From positions 124,001-188,000 of the forward strand of contig JADWQD010000012.1 of the NCBI GenBank assembly GCA_016110215.1: 64,000 nucleotides of DNA, given 5' to 3'. The position numbers and the translations under genes are program-made. Numbering within the stretch: position 1 is the stretch's first letter; each line of letters opens with the position of its first letter. This document shows positions 33,637 through 43,826 of this stretch, piece by piece. This DNA is from Capronia americana. Taxonomy: Eukaryota > Ascomycota > Eurotiomycetes > Chaetothyriales > Herpotrichiellaceae. The notes beneath the pieces are model-generated. The model did not search any database, was not told where the DNA came from, and saw nothing but the letters and a program-made list of their open reading frames with translations.

Positions 33637-34876
33637 ATTGCGTCTCCCCCTCGACTCGTCTCGTTGGATGAGTAGAATACATAAACCAAATTGTGTCTGT
33701 AGTAGACAAGTTTCTGTGCTCATGGTGACTGAAACGATGGCCAATGAGGATGGCGAAGAGTGTGGTTACTCTTGCAAAGTGGTTGCCGGGAAGTCCGCCT
33801 CCGTTCCTGTCGCCAGATCTGGTCCCAACACGTGAATTTAATTGCTAGCAAAGGTAAGTTGACATGGACAGGCTATTGACTAAGGTGCGGAATCAGCTAC
33901 AATTTGCACGCAACGGTACCGTATGTGTATGTATCTGATAGAGCATTGATCACTGGCGGCGAGAAGATCTTTGGCTAGATTGGCAATGCTCAAACGGATC
34001 TCATCGTCCCAAGTCAAGCGAAGCTGCGAGTTGTGGTTACGTACACCTCAGGGTTGTAAAGAAGGCCCTCTCCCCCTCATCCCTCAGCCTTGTTGAACAA
34101 CCTGGATTTTGTAAAAGACACCAAATAGTAACTTACACATATGAAGAGAAACCAGAATAGAATGTCTCGGAAAGGGAAGAGACAGCGGTCTCAGAAAGGG
34201 AAGAGACAGCGGTCTCAGACAGCTGGTTTGAATGGAGCTTAGGTGAACCTGAATGACTGTAGGAAGAGAGAAGGGAGATGGGATTCGGTGGGTAGCCATC
34301 CGGTGGAGGTTAGCGAACACGCTGTATCTCGGTCGCGGAATTAGGAAATGCATCTGTTTGGACGTTCTTGACGCGCCATGTTTTAGGTATATACTGTGTA
34401 GTAGAAAATACCTGTTTTCTGAACGAGTTCGCGTTTCCTCAGTGTTTGCGGAAGGGGGCAGTTTCTGGACCCCTTGATGTTGCGTGAGAAGGGAAGTTGG
34501 TGCCGTGGAGCGGACGAAGCTATCAAGGAGGTTAGAAGTCTGGGCACCTAACGTGCGGGAGATGGCCATCAAAAGCGGCAGCAAATTTCCCTGCAAGTTG
34601 CTTTGAACTGTAGATTCTCTCGTCCGCGCCCGCTCCCGCGAATACATTGAAGTTGATGATTTGGGACGCCGGTGCCGGCGTGTGTCCGGAGCTGCCTGCG
34701 GGTGGCTCCCTCAGGGCCGACCCCGCGATCATCCCGACGGCTCTACTACTAGTTTCCTTATCAGACTTGGGACATTGATCTTTGCAGCGTCCCCCTCACG
34801 ACCGCAACAGGTATGCATAAGATGGTTTATTCTCTGCGGACAGAATCCTGCCAGCGCGTTCGCAACCGATTTCATT
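33637..34876. other. Intergenic region with a hairpin-forming tandem repeat
   Basis: 1.24 kb between two plus-strand genes. It contains a 24-bp tandem repeat at 34164-34223. A minus-strand open frame of 187 codons (34647-34084) runs through that repeat but has no family character, so it is not called. Confidence 0.45.
34164..34223. repeat. 24-bp tandem repeat, about 2.5 copies
   Basis: Units at 34164-34187 and 34188-34211 differ at one base; a third copy begins GTCTCAGACAGC. Within each unit GTCTC and GAGAC are inverted arms around a 10-base purine spacer, so each could form a small hairpin. Confidence 0.85.
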
Positions 34877-35734
34877 ATGGATCATTGCTGCTTGAAAGGA
34901 TTCCCGTGGAATGGCACCCCAAAGGGCCAGAATGGCAAACTCGCCGGACGAGATTGCTATGTGACTGGTACCGACCCGGACGTCGCCATTCTCGTCCTCC
35001 ACGACATGTACGGTTGGACATTCGCAAACACACGGTTACTGGCAGACCAGTACGCGGAGGAGGTTGGCGCTACAGCCTACCTACCCGACCTGTGAGTCTT
35101 CAGCCTCGTCTCAGCGGCTGCCGTTCACTGTTCACTTTTCACTGTCATCTGCAGGTGGCACCAGCCCTCTGTTTGTGCCGGTAAGACTGACATTTCCAGA
35201 TTCGGTGGCGAAGTTCTCCCAGTCGATATCATCAACGACCAGAGTCGCTGGGCTGAACTGGATCTTCCTGGCTTCCTAGCTCGCAACACCAAGCAAATCC
35301 GCATGCCCGAGATCATTGAATGCGCTCAAACGCTTCGCCAGACACACAAAAGAACGGGGGCGATCGGCTTCTGCTTTGGGGGATGGGGTGTCTTCCGCCT
35401 CGGAGCCCAAGGCCAGGAGTTGGTTGACTGCATTTCCACGGCGCACCCGAGTCATCTAGAAGAAGACGAGATACGAAGTGTGGGCGTGCCCACACAGATC
35501 CTTGCGCCTGAGATCGATCCGATGTTCACCGAAGAATTGAAGGCCTACAGCAACCGAGTCATACCCACACTGGGCATCGCTTACGACTATCAGTTCTTCC
35601 CGGGCGTGGCGCACGCTTTTGCGACACGAGGCGACCCTGCAAACCCCAAAGAACAGAAGGCTCTGGAGCGGGCCAAAAATGCTGCGGTCGCGTGGTTCGC
35701 ACAATGGTTGAGTGCTGAGCAGCCCGGGAAATGA
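34877..35734 (+). CDS. Dienelactone hydrolase
   Basis: Exons 34877-35091 and 35202-35734 (110-bp intron) join in frame to 249 residues, the usual length. Opens dienelactone-type lactones formed after ring cleavage of catechols, yielding maleylacetate-type acids. The triad is visible: the nucleophile Cys in AIGFCFGGWG, Asp in APEIDPMF and His in GVAHAFATRG. The N-terminus MDHCCLKGFPWNGTPKG is typical of fungal members. A lactone hydrolase is consistent with a ring-cleavage cluster. Fungal dienelactone-hydrolase genes are often found in plant-phenolic detoxification clusters. Confidence 0.92.
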
Positions 35735-36060
35735 TCTTGTACGACATGAGTATTGTCGAAAACAGTCACCTTATCGGACTGATCAGTTATACTGGCAGTG
35801 TCTGCTAGGCACTGGCGCAAGCAAGGATGGCAGATGTGTAGATGCTTGAACGTAGGTTATCCCGAGTCCCATACTCTTACAGCCACAAAAATGACGAGAC
35901 ATTCTGTGAGACACGACTTTGGAGAATACGTGCCACTCCCCTGCATGGGTGCTGAGAAGGACGATAGTTGCAGGGTTTTGATGGACTTGTTGCACGCAAA
36001 AAGCTCTGTTCATCTATGTATCTTGACTCATTTCATTGTCCCCCGTGCCGCACCTTCTGC
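35735..36060. other. Convergent spacer
   Basis: 326 bp between two 3' ends; nothing recognised. Confidence 0.5.
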
Positions 36061-36636
36061 TTACTCCCTGTTGGAATCTGATGAATCCTGCACCTCCAGT
36101 CAGTAACCTTCTTATGTGCGAGCCAAGGGTTAAGCAGCATACCATCCAGATTTTCCATTGTTTCGCCACTGCCAGATCTCCAGAAGTCGTCGGGAAGATA
36201 GCCTGGACGACGAAGCCCGCCGCGCCGGGAGTCCCATCATTAGTCGTAAACTCCAGCGTCCCCTGCACGAGAATATCCTTTCCGTCGTCTGCCAGGCTGT
36301 AGACCTTGTGCGTGACGTGTTTGCGGTGCTTGACCCCCTCCCACGCCTTGCGGTGCAGATCGGCAATTTCTATACGTGCAAATGGGATACGGATCAGTAG
36401 TGTCCTCGAACTCCAAAAGTGCGAGGGTATCCTAAAAGATGATCAAGGCTCTTCTTACCCTTGTGGCCTTTTGCGACCGTACCAAAGGCCGCCATCTCAC
36501 CTTCTTTGTCGTAATACTCCATAAACCGACGCACTCCCTCCTCTCCCGGCGTGTCGGCGGCCGCGGCGGCTTCCAGCACCCATCGCTTGACGCTGTTTGG
36601 AATGTGCTGAGGCCAGATGACACCGTCAGCAGTCAT
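36061..36636 (-). CDS. NTF2/SnoaL-like small protein
   Basis: Exons 36636-36459, 36369-36143 and 36087-36061 join in frame to 143 residues. The fold type is suggested by the length and the pattern VRRFMEYYDKEGEMAAFG, EIADLHRKAWEGVKHRKHVTHKV and LVQGTLEFTTNDG. Such proteins are cyclases, isomerases, dehydratases or small-molecule binding subunits in many pathways; the role here is unknown. The last coding exon has only nine codons including the stop (ending IWM-DSSDSNRE), which is easily missed by automatic models. Reading through instead would add a long unlike tail. Confidence 0.75.
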
Positions 36637-37482
36637 GATGAGAGGTAAGGAGTGAGGAGAGGGAACTTGAGCGCAGATCTACTTAGGCCGTGGGGGCCCG
36701 AAAATTGCGCCTCGTGTTCACAGGCAAAGTTTAAGAGACGCCGAATGCTTTTGGGGAGACTCGAGTGGTCCCGTTATATAACGTCGCACCATATCACCCA
36801 GACGAACAACCGCATTGACATACTCGTACATGGGTTCCAGCAACGAGGCTGTCTCGAGCGCTGACAAATTCTAGACGGGCGAACAGCGACCGTCTAACAG
36901 ATGCAGCATTTCCAGAGCCGCCGAGTGATGGTGTCGGTCAACATGACGACGGGACCAAATCGGAAGTATTTACAACTAGAAGTGGATCCCGGACGATTTC
37001 CTGCGATGCGGATCAGCCTATTCCGCAAGCCAAGCCCGGTTGCGTGGATGACACCGCCGTCGGTCAGCGGGGAGATTTGGCCCCGGATGCTTACATAGTG
37101 CTGTAGTCAAAAAGGCCCATTCCGGACCAATATGCTAAGTAGGTACTCAAGGACAAGAAGTCTTTGGGGACCAGTCGGAACACATTTGCTTCGAAAAGCT
37201 CAGACTTACTCTCGTTCGCTGCTATCAACATTGGACATGAAAAGATCATTGATGTGAGTTGCAGAAGAACACGCTCGAAAACGGCCTCCTCGAGGGTTGT
37301 GGTTAGCTTTCCTTCCGGCAGTGAGCACCACGTTCAGCCACATACCGAATCAAAGGATGACAGACCTGGCGCACAGCAGTTATTGGCGTGAGGCGGAAGA
37401 GAACAGAGCTAAGAGGGCTTCCAGCACCAGCATCTATTCACCGAGATCTCTAAGATAGCAGCTTCCCGGGCAGGCCTTCCGC
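36637..37482. other. Intergenic region
   Basis: 846 bp upstream of the NTF2-like gene and downstream of the carbonyl reductase, both on the minus strand. No gene was recognised. Confidence 0.5.
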
Positions 37483-38358
37483 TCAGGCCCAATTGATTAT
37501 TTTCTCTTCCTGCCAGAATTGTCCATTCGACCCTTTGATATCCCCTATCGCCAACAGCACAGGCGTCTGCGCTCCTTGGTCCGGCGTCTTGACTCCTCTG
37601 CCCTTCGTCATATCTGTGTTCACGTACCCTGGACAACAACTGTTGACCAACACCTTACTTCCACTTGCGGCATTCAATTCTGCAATCGTCTTGGTCATCC
37701 CGATAACACCAGCCTTACTGACCGCATAGCCCGCACTAGGCCAGTCTCGCTGGTGAGTTCCGCTGGACACGGCGGAAGAGAACTCCTCCATCAGCTCCGT
37801 GATTTCTTCTGGTTTCTTGGCGTTGAGGAATCGCGTCCTGATGGGTTCAGAGTACTTGGGGTTGCTCAGCTTACCAGCCACGGAGGCGACATTGACGAGG
37901 CGGCCTCCGTCTTTGATATGTGGCAGGAGTTGTTGTGTGACCTCCAGGGTACCAAAGTAATTGCAATGCAACGTCTTCTTCACCACGTTCTCGTCAAACC
38001 CATCCATCGCCACGGCCGCGTTGTTGATCAAAAAGTCTATTCCGTCGGGATGTGTCTGTTTTATCTTTGCCGTGAAGTCATCGATGCTCTTCTTGCTGTC
38101 GATGTCGAGCGGGAGGTATTGCACGTCTGTGAGGCCGCCTTGGCTGCGCAGCGCTTTGGCTTTCTGCAGTTGTGCGTCCGTCCTGATGGATTCCAGGGCT
38201 GCTCTGCCTCTTTCTTCGTTGCGCGCCGTCAGGTAGATGAGGAGGGGACCGGTGTTGAGGGGCGATTTGGGATACTGCAGGGCGAGTTGACGGACAATGG
38301 CAAGGCCGACGCCCTTGTTGCCGCCAGTCACGGCGCCGACGCGTGCGTAGGTGGTCAT
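37483..38358 (-). CDS. Carbonyl reductase (CBR1-like short-chain dehydrogenase)
   Basis: An intronless 291-residue SDR resembling NADPH carbonyl reductases. The cofactor motif is VTGGNKGVGLAIVRQLA, the NNA motif is FLINNAAVAMDGF, the catalytic Ser is in VNVASVAGKLS and the Tyr/Lys pair in GYAVSKAGVIGMTK. The insertion between the Ser and the Tyr is the long one of the CBR subgroup. I started it at MTTYARVG; an ATG eleven codons upstream (38391) is also in frame. It is the last gene with a clear catabolic flavour on the right side of the cluster. Confidence 0.9.
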   Translation of the reverse strand: MTTYARVGAVTGGNKGVGLAIVRQLALQYPKSPLNTGPLLIYLTARNEERGRAALESIRTDAQLQKAKALRSQGGLTDVQYLPLDIDSKKSIDDFTAKIKQTHPDGIDFLINNAAVAMDGFDENVVKKTLHCNYFGTLEVTQQLLPHIKDGGRLVNVASVAGKLSNPKYSEPIRTRFLNAKKPEEITELMEEFSSAVSSGTHQRDWPSAGYAVSKAGVIGMTKTIAELNAASGSKVLVNSCCPGYVNTDMTKGRGVKTPDQGAQTPVLLAIGDIKGSNGQFWQEEKIINWA

Positions 38359-38887
38359 TTTGCTGTCGATGAAGTGAGGCAAGTGCAACACGACAGGACA
38401 TTCAATGTATAATGAGAGCTTGATGACAAATTGATCTTGTTGAGGCCTTACCTTCGGCGATAGGCGATATCAGTGGACGTGTCATAGATCTGCCTGCGCA
38501 TTCGCAAGTATCCTGCATCTTGATACAAATGGTCCTCATCGTCGCTGTTGCGCATGGACACTTGCAAAGTTGTTCGCTCGCGTCGGACGCCGTCACCACG
38601 GCGTGGACGAACGGATGTTTAAGAGGCTTGAAGACTGCCCGATGAAACCCGACTTGGTATGTACACAGTAAGTGCCTGCTTTGGTATGCGTTGCTGCTCA
38701 TTGGCCTCCCGGACGATTCTCGCTTCCGAAGCTGCTTGGGAGCCGAGGCCAACCGCTTGCTGGTGACGTTGTGCGCTGCGCCGAAGATCGAAATCGCCGA
38801 AGCATTTCCCATTCCTGAACGCCCGCAATGTGAAAAAGGTCGACATCTCCCTTCAACCAGCTCTGCGCCGGTAAACCGAAGTCCTCA
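38359..38887. promoter_or_regulatory. Shared promoter of carbonyl reductase and ETF-QO
   Basis: 529 bp between divergent starts; no specific element was recognised. Confidence 0.45.
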
Positions 38888-40853
38888 ATGGCTTCGAAAC
38901 ATATCTGCAGGCCTCTGCTGAGGCTCGCGTCACCGACGCAGCCATGTCGTTCCTTCTCCAGAGCCTCTGTATCTCAATTGACAGCTTCCCCCGCACATCG
39001 TCGAGCTACGAGTCCTCGCAACGTGCCACGAACCACGAGACCACTCTTTGTAGCTGGCCAACGAAGACCGATATCCAGCAGCTTACAGCGTCGCTACGCC
39101 GATACTGACGAAGGCTTCGATCCCGCCACGGTCGAGCGCGAGTCCGACGAGGTCGACGTCTGCATTGTTGGCGCTGGGCCAGCGGGCTTGAGCGCCGCCA
39201 TCAGGTTAAAACAGCTTGCCAATGAAGCCGGCAATGAAGAGTTTCGAGTCGTGGTGCTGGAGAAAGCTGGAGAGGTGGGAGCCCATATCCTCTCGGGCAA
39301 TGTGCTGGAACCGAGAGCTATAAACGAGTTGATCCCAGACTGGTTAAGCGAAGACAATGAGAATCGGTTCACGGGGGCCACACCGGCGAAGAGCGATAAG
39401 ATGAGATTCCTGACGAAGAGCGGTGCGATTCCTATACCAGCGCCCCCGCAGATGCACAACAAGGGCAACTATATTATCTCATTGAGTCAATTCACGAAGT
39501 GGTTGGGCGAGCGGGCTGAGGAGATTGGAGTCGAGATCTACGCTGGATTCGCGGGAGCGGAAATCCTATACAACCGTGAGGGTGCTGTCAAAGGGGTTGC
39601 TACAAATGACCAGGGGGTAGGCAGAGACGGGAAAGCAAAAGCCAGCTTTGAGCGAGGGATGGAGTTCCACGCCAAAGTGACGTTGTTGGGCGAGGGATGT
39701 CATGGCAGTCTGACCAAACAGGTGTCCAAGAAGTATGATTTGAGGAGAGAGTGCCAGCCTCAGACGTACGGCCTAGGACTGAAGGAAGTGTGGGAAATCC
39801 AACCGGAGAAGTTCAAGAAGGGTGAAATATCGCATACAATGGGGTTTCCCCTGAACAAGAATACCTACGGTGGTGGCTGGATGTACCATTTTGGCGACAA
39901 CCTGGTGAGTTTGGGATTGGTGGTTGGTCTTGACTATTCCAATCCCTGGATCTCGTTATACGGCGAATTTCAACGGATGAAGCTACACCCGTTCTACAAG
40001 TCCGTGCTCGAAGGCGGCAAGTGCATCGCATATGGTGCCCGAGCTCTAAACGAAGGTGGTTTCCAGTCGATACCGAAGTGCTCATTCCCAGGCGGCGCTC
40101 TGATCGGCGACACCGCCGGTTTCCTCAACGTCCCCAAGATCAAGGGGACGCACACGTCGATGAAGTCCGGAATGCTGGCCGCCGAAGCTACATACGAAGC
40201 TCTCGAGAACAACAAAGGCGCGAACACTGTCTTCCTGTACAATTACGAGGATGCATTGAGGGAGAGCTGGATCTGGCCTGAACTCAAGGCCGTGCGAAAC
40301 ATGAGGCCGTCTTTCCACACTCCCCTCGGCATCTATGGTGGCATTATGTACTCTGGGCTGGAAGCGTATCTCTTCCGAGGTCATATGCCTTGGACGTTGA
40401 AGCACAAGCAACCTGACTGGGCGGCCACCAAGCCCGCGGACCAATTCCAAAAGATCGAATACCCGAAACCCGATGGCGAGATTACGTTTGACATCTTGAC
40501 GAGCGTGTCACGGACGGGTACTAACCACGAAGAAGATCAGCCGGTGCATTTACAGGTCAAGGACTGGGATGCCCATGCCCAGAAAGAGTGGCCGAAGTAT
40601 AAAGGGGTCGAGAACCGGTTTTGTCCTGCAGGCGTGTATGAGTATGTGGAGGACGACACGAAGGATATCGGTGTGAGATTCCAAATTAATGCTCAGAAGT
40701 AAGTTCCTGGTGATTTTACTGTATCGAGAACCATGCTGACTGAGGTCTAATAGTTGCATCCACTGCAAAACGTGCGACATCAAGGTGCCGGATCAGGATA
40801 TCAATTGGCAAACGCCCCAAGGAGGGGAAGGACCTAGCTACAGTATTACTTGA
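38888..40853 (+). CDS. Electron-transfer-flavoprotein:ubiquinone oxidoreductase
   Basis: Mitochondrial inner-membrane FAD and 4Fe-4S enzyme that passes electrons from ETF to ubiquinone. Exons 38888-40698 and 40754-40853 join in frame to 636 residues. An Arg/Ser-rich mitochondrial presequence covers about the first 70 residues. The FAD motif CIVGAGPAGLSAAIRL follows, then VLEKAGEVGAHILSGNVLEP, the QAPC-like GGWMYHFGDNLVSLGLVVGL region and GTHTSMKSGMLAAEA. The iron-sulfur cluster Cys are RFCPAGVYEY in exon 1 and NCIHCKTCDIKVP in exon 2. It serves acyl-CoA and amino-acid oxidation generally and is probably a housekeeping gene at the cluster border. Confidence 0.96.
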
Positions 40854-42590
40854 GAACCCAGAAGGAATCGGTATTGGAAGGTCGGTCATTCATATCAGTG
40901 ATATGAAGAGCGTGTGATTTTTCCATATATGTGTGCCTTCGCGCAACGAAATGCTGTTCGAAGGATCTCACATCACTTCTACTGTAGCAGTTAGCAGACC
41001 GGGAAACGTATAGTAGTTTGAGGTCTCCCTTGTATCGATCGCCGAAATGAATCGCCGATTAATGCTTCCCCTTAAACAGTCTCATTCCTAAGGGTAGGCT
41101 GAAAGCAAGGTGGAACCCGAATAAAAGCGAGAGGGGAATAAAATGAGAGATCTATCAGAGATAGGCCAAGGTCGGCATGAGTATATCTTGCAACGAGAGT
41201 CTCGGCCTGACATGATCTGGTATTGTAACCATTGACAAACCCTGTCAAGGACCTCTATTCGTGCGCCATTCATGTCATATGGACGGACCTCTTTCGTCCC
41301 CAAATCCTGCTACTGTAGCTTAAAACCGCATGGTCGGCTTCATAGAGATCCATCCTAGTTGAATCGCTCGAGAGCTGATCCATTCATCCTCATCGTCCTT
41401 CATGTTCCGTGTGCGATGCTTGTTCTCGGGTGATTTAAGCGCCTCTGCGGTCACCCCCAGTCCTGCCTCAACCGTGTTCTCCCGCTGATGAGTTTCGATT
41501 CCGAGTGTTCCCCCCAACCATTCCCTCGGACCTCCTTGCATAATGTCAACCGAGCTGAAGAGAAGACCCGCCGTCCTGGAGTACACGGTAAGGGGATCCG
41601 CGCAGTGCTCTGACCTTGCCTGCGAGATGCGCGGGAGGCGCCATCCTACTGGTCCGGGATGTTGATATCGTGGTCTGCCACGCAGAGGCAAGCGGGCTTG
41701 AGTATGTCGGATGGGACCGGCGCTTCGTGCTGTAGGCGTACCTGTGGACGTATTCATGGTGTCTCGTACAGTATTCTGGCGCTCCTTTTTCTCCTTTTTT
41801 TCTTTCTTTTCATGCCATACGGCTGGCTGGCTGGCTGGATGGGCCTCAATGTATGTATATACGTTATTTCCATATCCGACTGCTTCAAAGGCTATAATAA
41901 CCGTTTGCCGCCAATCGCATGATAATAGTTACAATAGTGACGTTGACCGGCCGTGACTTGGGAAGCTCAACGGCGTGAAAGGGTCAAACGAGCTTCAGCA
42001 TAACCCTTCCTTTCTCTGGTGCTTGACATTGCGAGCTGACTTGCCCTGCCACGATTGCGACACTGAGAATGAATGACACTGACTTTGGACCACAGCCACG
42101 CTGGTACGAGTACCCCATTTGTGCTGTCACAGAGCACGGCTCACGCGGCAAACTCACCGACTCACCGACGCGCGCATGTCGGGTCTGCAAGATACCGTGG
42201 GTTCACAGCGCACAACATATTGGAAGGCGCAACGAACAAGTGACGTTACAGTACTTGGTGCTTCCAGGTTGCCGAAATCCAAAGAGCCTAAATGCTGAAG
42301 TATCAAGCGGGGGTTGTATGCGTTGTGATCGTCATTGTTGCAACACTTTTGCTCAAGCGACCGTGAAGACCAACTGAACAAGGCAGGTCGATCGTTCTAT
42401 ACTGGAGATGCTTTGTCAAACTTAGATCATGGTTGGAATTGAATTCAGCCGAGATATTCTAGGTCCACTGCTCCGCTATAGTTGGATGAATACTTATTTC
42501 CTCCGCACCTTTCCCCAGATTTTGGCAAGTCTTGGGGACAGAGCCTTGGAGTGCTAATCAACCTTCCATCACTACTACCAGACTAGCGAG
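40854..42590. other. Intergenic region upstream of the CE15 gene
   Basis: 1.7 kb. A GGCT microsatellite lies at about 41822-41838. A minus-strand open frame of 145 codons (41757-41320) ends in a hydrophilic, acidic stretch, but I recognise no family and do not call it a gene. Nothing else was seen. Confidence 0.4.
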
Positions 42591-43826
42591 ATGTGGCTTC
42601 TTGGACGCTTTTGTTTGGCGTCGGCGGCCGTCATCCACGCTGCATCAGCAGCACCAGCTTCTGGATGCCCTTCAGCGTCTGCTAGCCCATCCTTCGCCAC
42701 CAAGAATCCTCTTCTGCCGAATCCATTTGAATTCTTGTCCGGAGCACCGGTCTCTAGTAAAGCAGACTGGTCTTGTCGACGCGAGGAAATCTCGGCATTA
42801 TTCCAACAGTATGAGCTTGGAATCAAACCTGGCCCGCCCGAGAACCTCGAGTCCAATTTCCAGAAATATGCAGACGGCACGGGTGGGAATCTCACCTTGA
42901 CAATTTCAAATGGCGGGAACTCAATATCTTGGACGGCCACAGTCACTTATCCCAACGTGACGACTGGTAGTGGTCCGTACCCAGCACTAATTGCCCTTGA
43001 TCTCTTGACAATACCGGCTCCAGATGGTGTCGCCATAATAACGGCGTTCGTTTCCGAGTTCGCGCAACAGGACAATAGCACGTCTCGAGGAAAGGGGTTG
43101 TTCTACGAGCTTTATGCAGACACGTCGCCTCAAGCTGCTGGTGCGTTGATGGCCTGGTCCTGGGGAGTCTCGCGTATCATGGACGCTCTCACTACTACCA
43201 GCGAGACAAGCATTGATCCCACGCGTGTTGGTGTTGTTGGGTGTTCGCGATGGGGAAAAGGATCGCTCGTCGCCGCTGCATTCGAGGAAAGGATTGCCCT
43301 CGGCATTGTCCAGGAGTCAGGGTCGGGTGGCGCAGCATGCTGGAGATTGTCTGATGTCGAAAATGTCAGCGTCAATGGTAGTGACACCGTGCAGACCGCC
43401 CACGAGATTGTCGGCGAGAACGTCTGGTTCAGCCAGGAATTCGAGTTGTTTGCCAATGAGACCGACGGCACTCAAAGGCTCCCATTCGATCACCACATGC
43501 TGGCTGGCCTCGTGGCTCCTCGAGGACTCTTCGTTATTGACAATATTGGATATGAATGGTTGTCGCCCTGGAGCAGTTATGGATGCATGACTGTCGCGCG
43601 GGAGATCTATAGGGCGTTGGGCGCCGAGCAAGCATTCGGCTACAGCGAGGCTGCCAACCATACGCACTGCCAGTTTCCTGTCGCCGACCAAGGAGCAGAG
43701 CTAGCGATGTATGTGAACAAGTACCTACTGGGCCAACAAATTCGGTCGAACGTGTTCAGGACAGAGGGCAATTTCACATTCGATGAGACGGAATGGATTG
43801 ATTGGGAGACTCCGATCCTCGACTGA
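42591..43826 (+). CDS. Secreted glucuronoyl esterase (CE15)
   Basis: An extracellular serine esterase that cuts ester links between glucuronoxylan 4-O-methylglucuronate and lignin alcohols. An intronless 411-residue protein, with a signal peptide at the N-terminus (hydrophobic core to about AASAAPA, residue 22). The catalytic Ser lies in the CE15 signature VGVVGCSRWGKG and the His in AANHTHCQFPV; DHHMLAGLVAPRGLF and IGYEWLSPWSSYG are also family features. There are several N-glycosylation sequons and no carbohydrate-binding module. Its presence fits a fungus that handles lignocellulose or plant aromatics, although it lies outside the catabolic cluster. Confidence 0.95.
   Translation: MWLLGRFCLASAAVIHAASAAPASGCPSASASPSFATKNPLLPNPFEFLSGAPVSSKADWSCRREEISALFQQYELGIKPGPPENLESNFQKYADGTGGNLTLTISNGGNSISWTATVTYPNVTTGSGPYPALIALDLLTIPAPDGVAIITAFVSEFAQQDNSTSRGKGLFYELYADTSPQAAGALMAWSWGVSRIMDALTTTSETSIDPTRVGVVGCSRWGKGSLVAAAFEERIALGIVQESGSGGAACWRLSDVENVSVNGSDTVQTAHEIVGENVWFSQEFELFANETDGTQRLPFDHHMLAGLVAPRGLFVIDNIGYEWLSPWSSYGCMTVAREIYRALGAEQAFGYSEAANHTHCQFPVADQGAELAMYVNKYLLGQQIRSNVFRTEGNFTFDETEWIDWETPILD

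Noticed and set aside
32488..33744. Minus-strand open frame of 418 codons
   Set aside because: It is antisense to the CoA-transferase gene; high GC at third codon positions keeps the opposite strand open.
34084..34647. Possible 187-residue minus-strand protein
   Set aside because: It runs through a tandem repeat, has Ser/Leu/Pro-biased composition and no recognised domain.
37519..38412. Plus-strand open frame of 297 codons
   Set aside because: It is antisense to the carbonyl reductase, whose SDR motifs are unmistakable.
41320..41757. Possible 145-residue minus-strand protein
   Set aside because: No family was recognised and no intron model extends it; mentioned only under the intergenic region.
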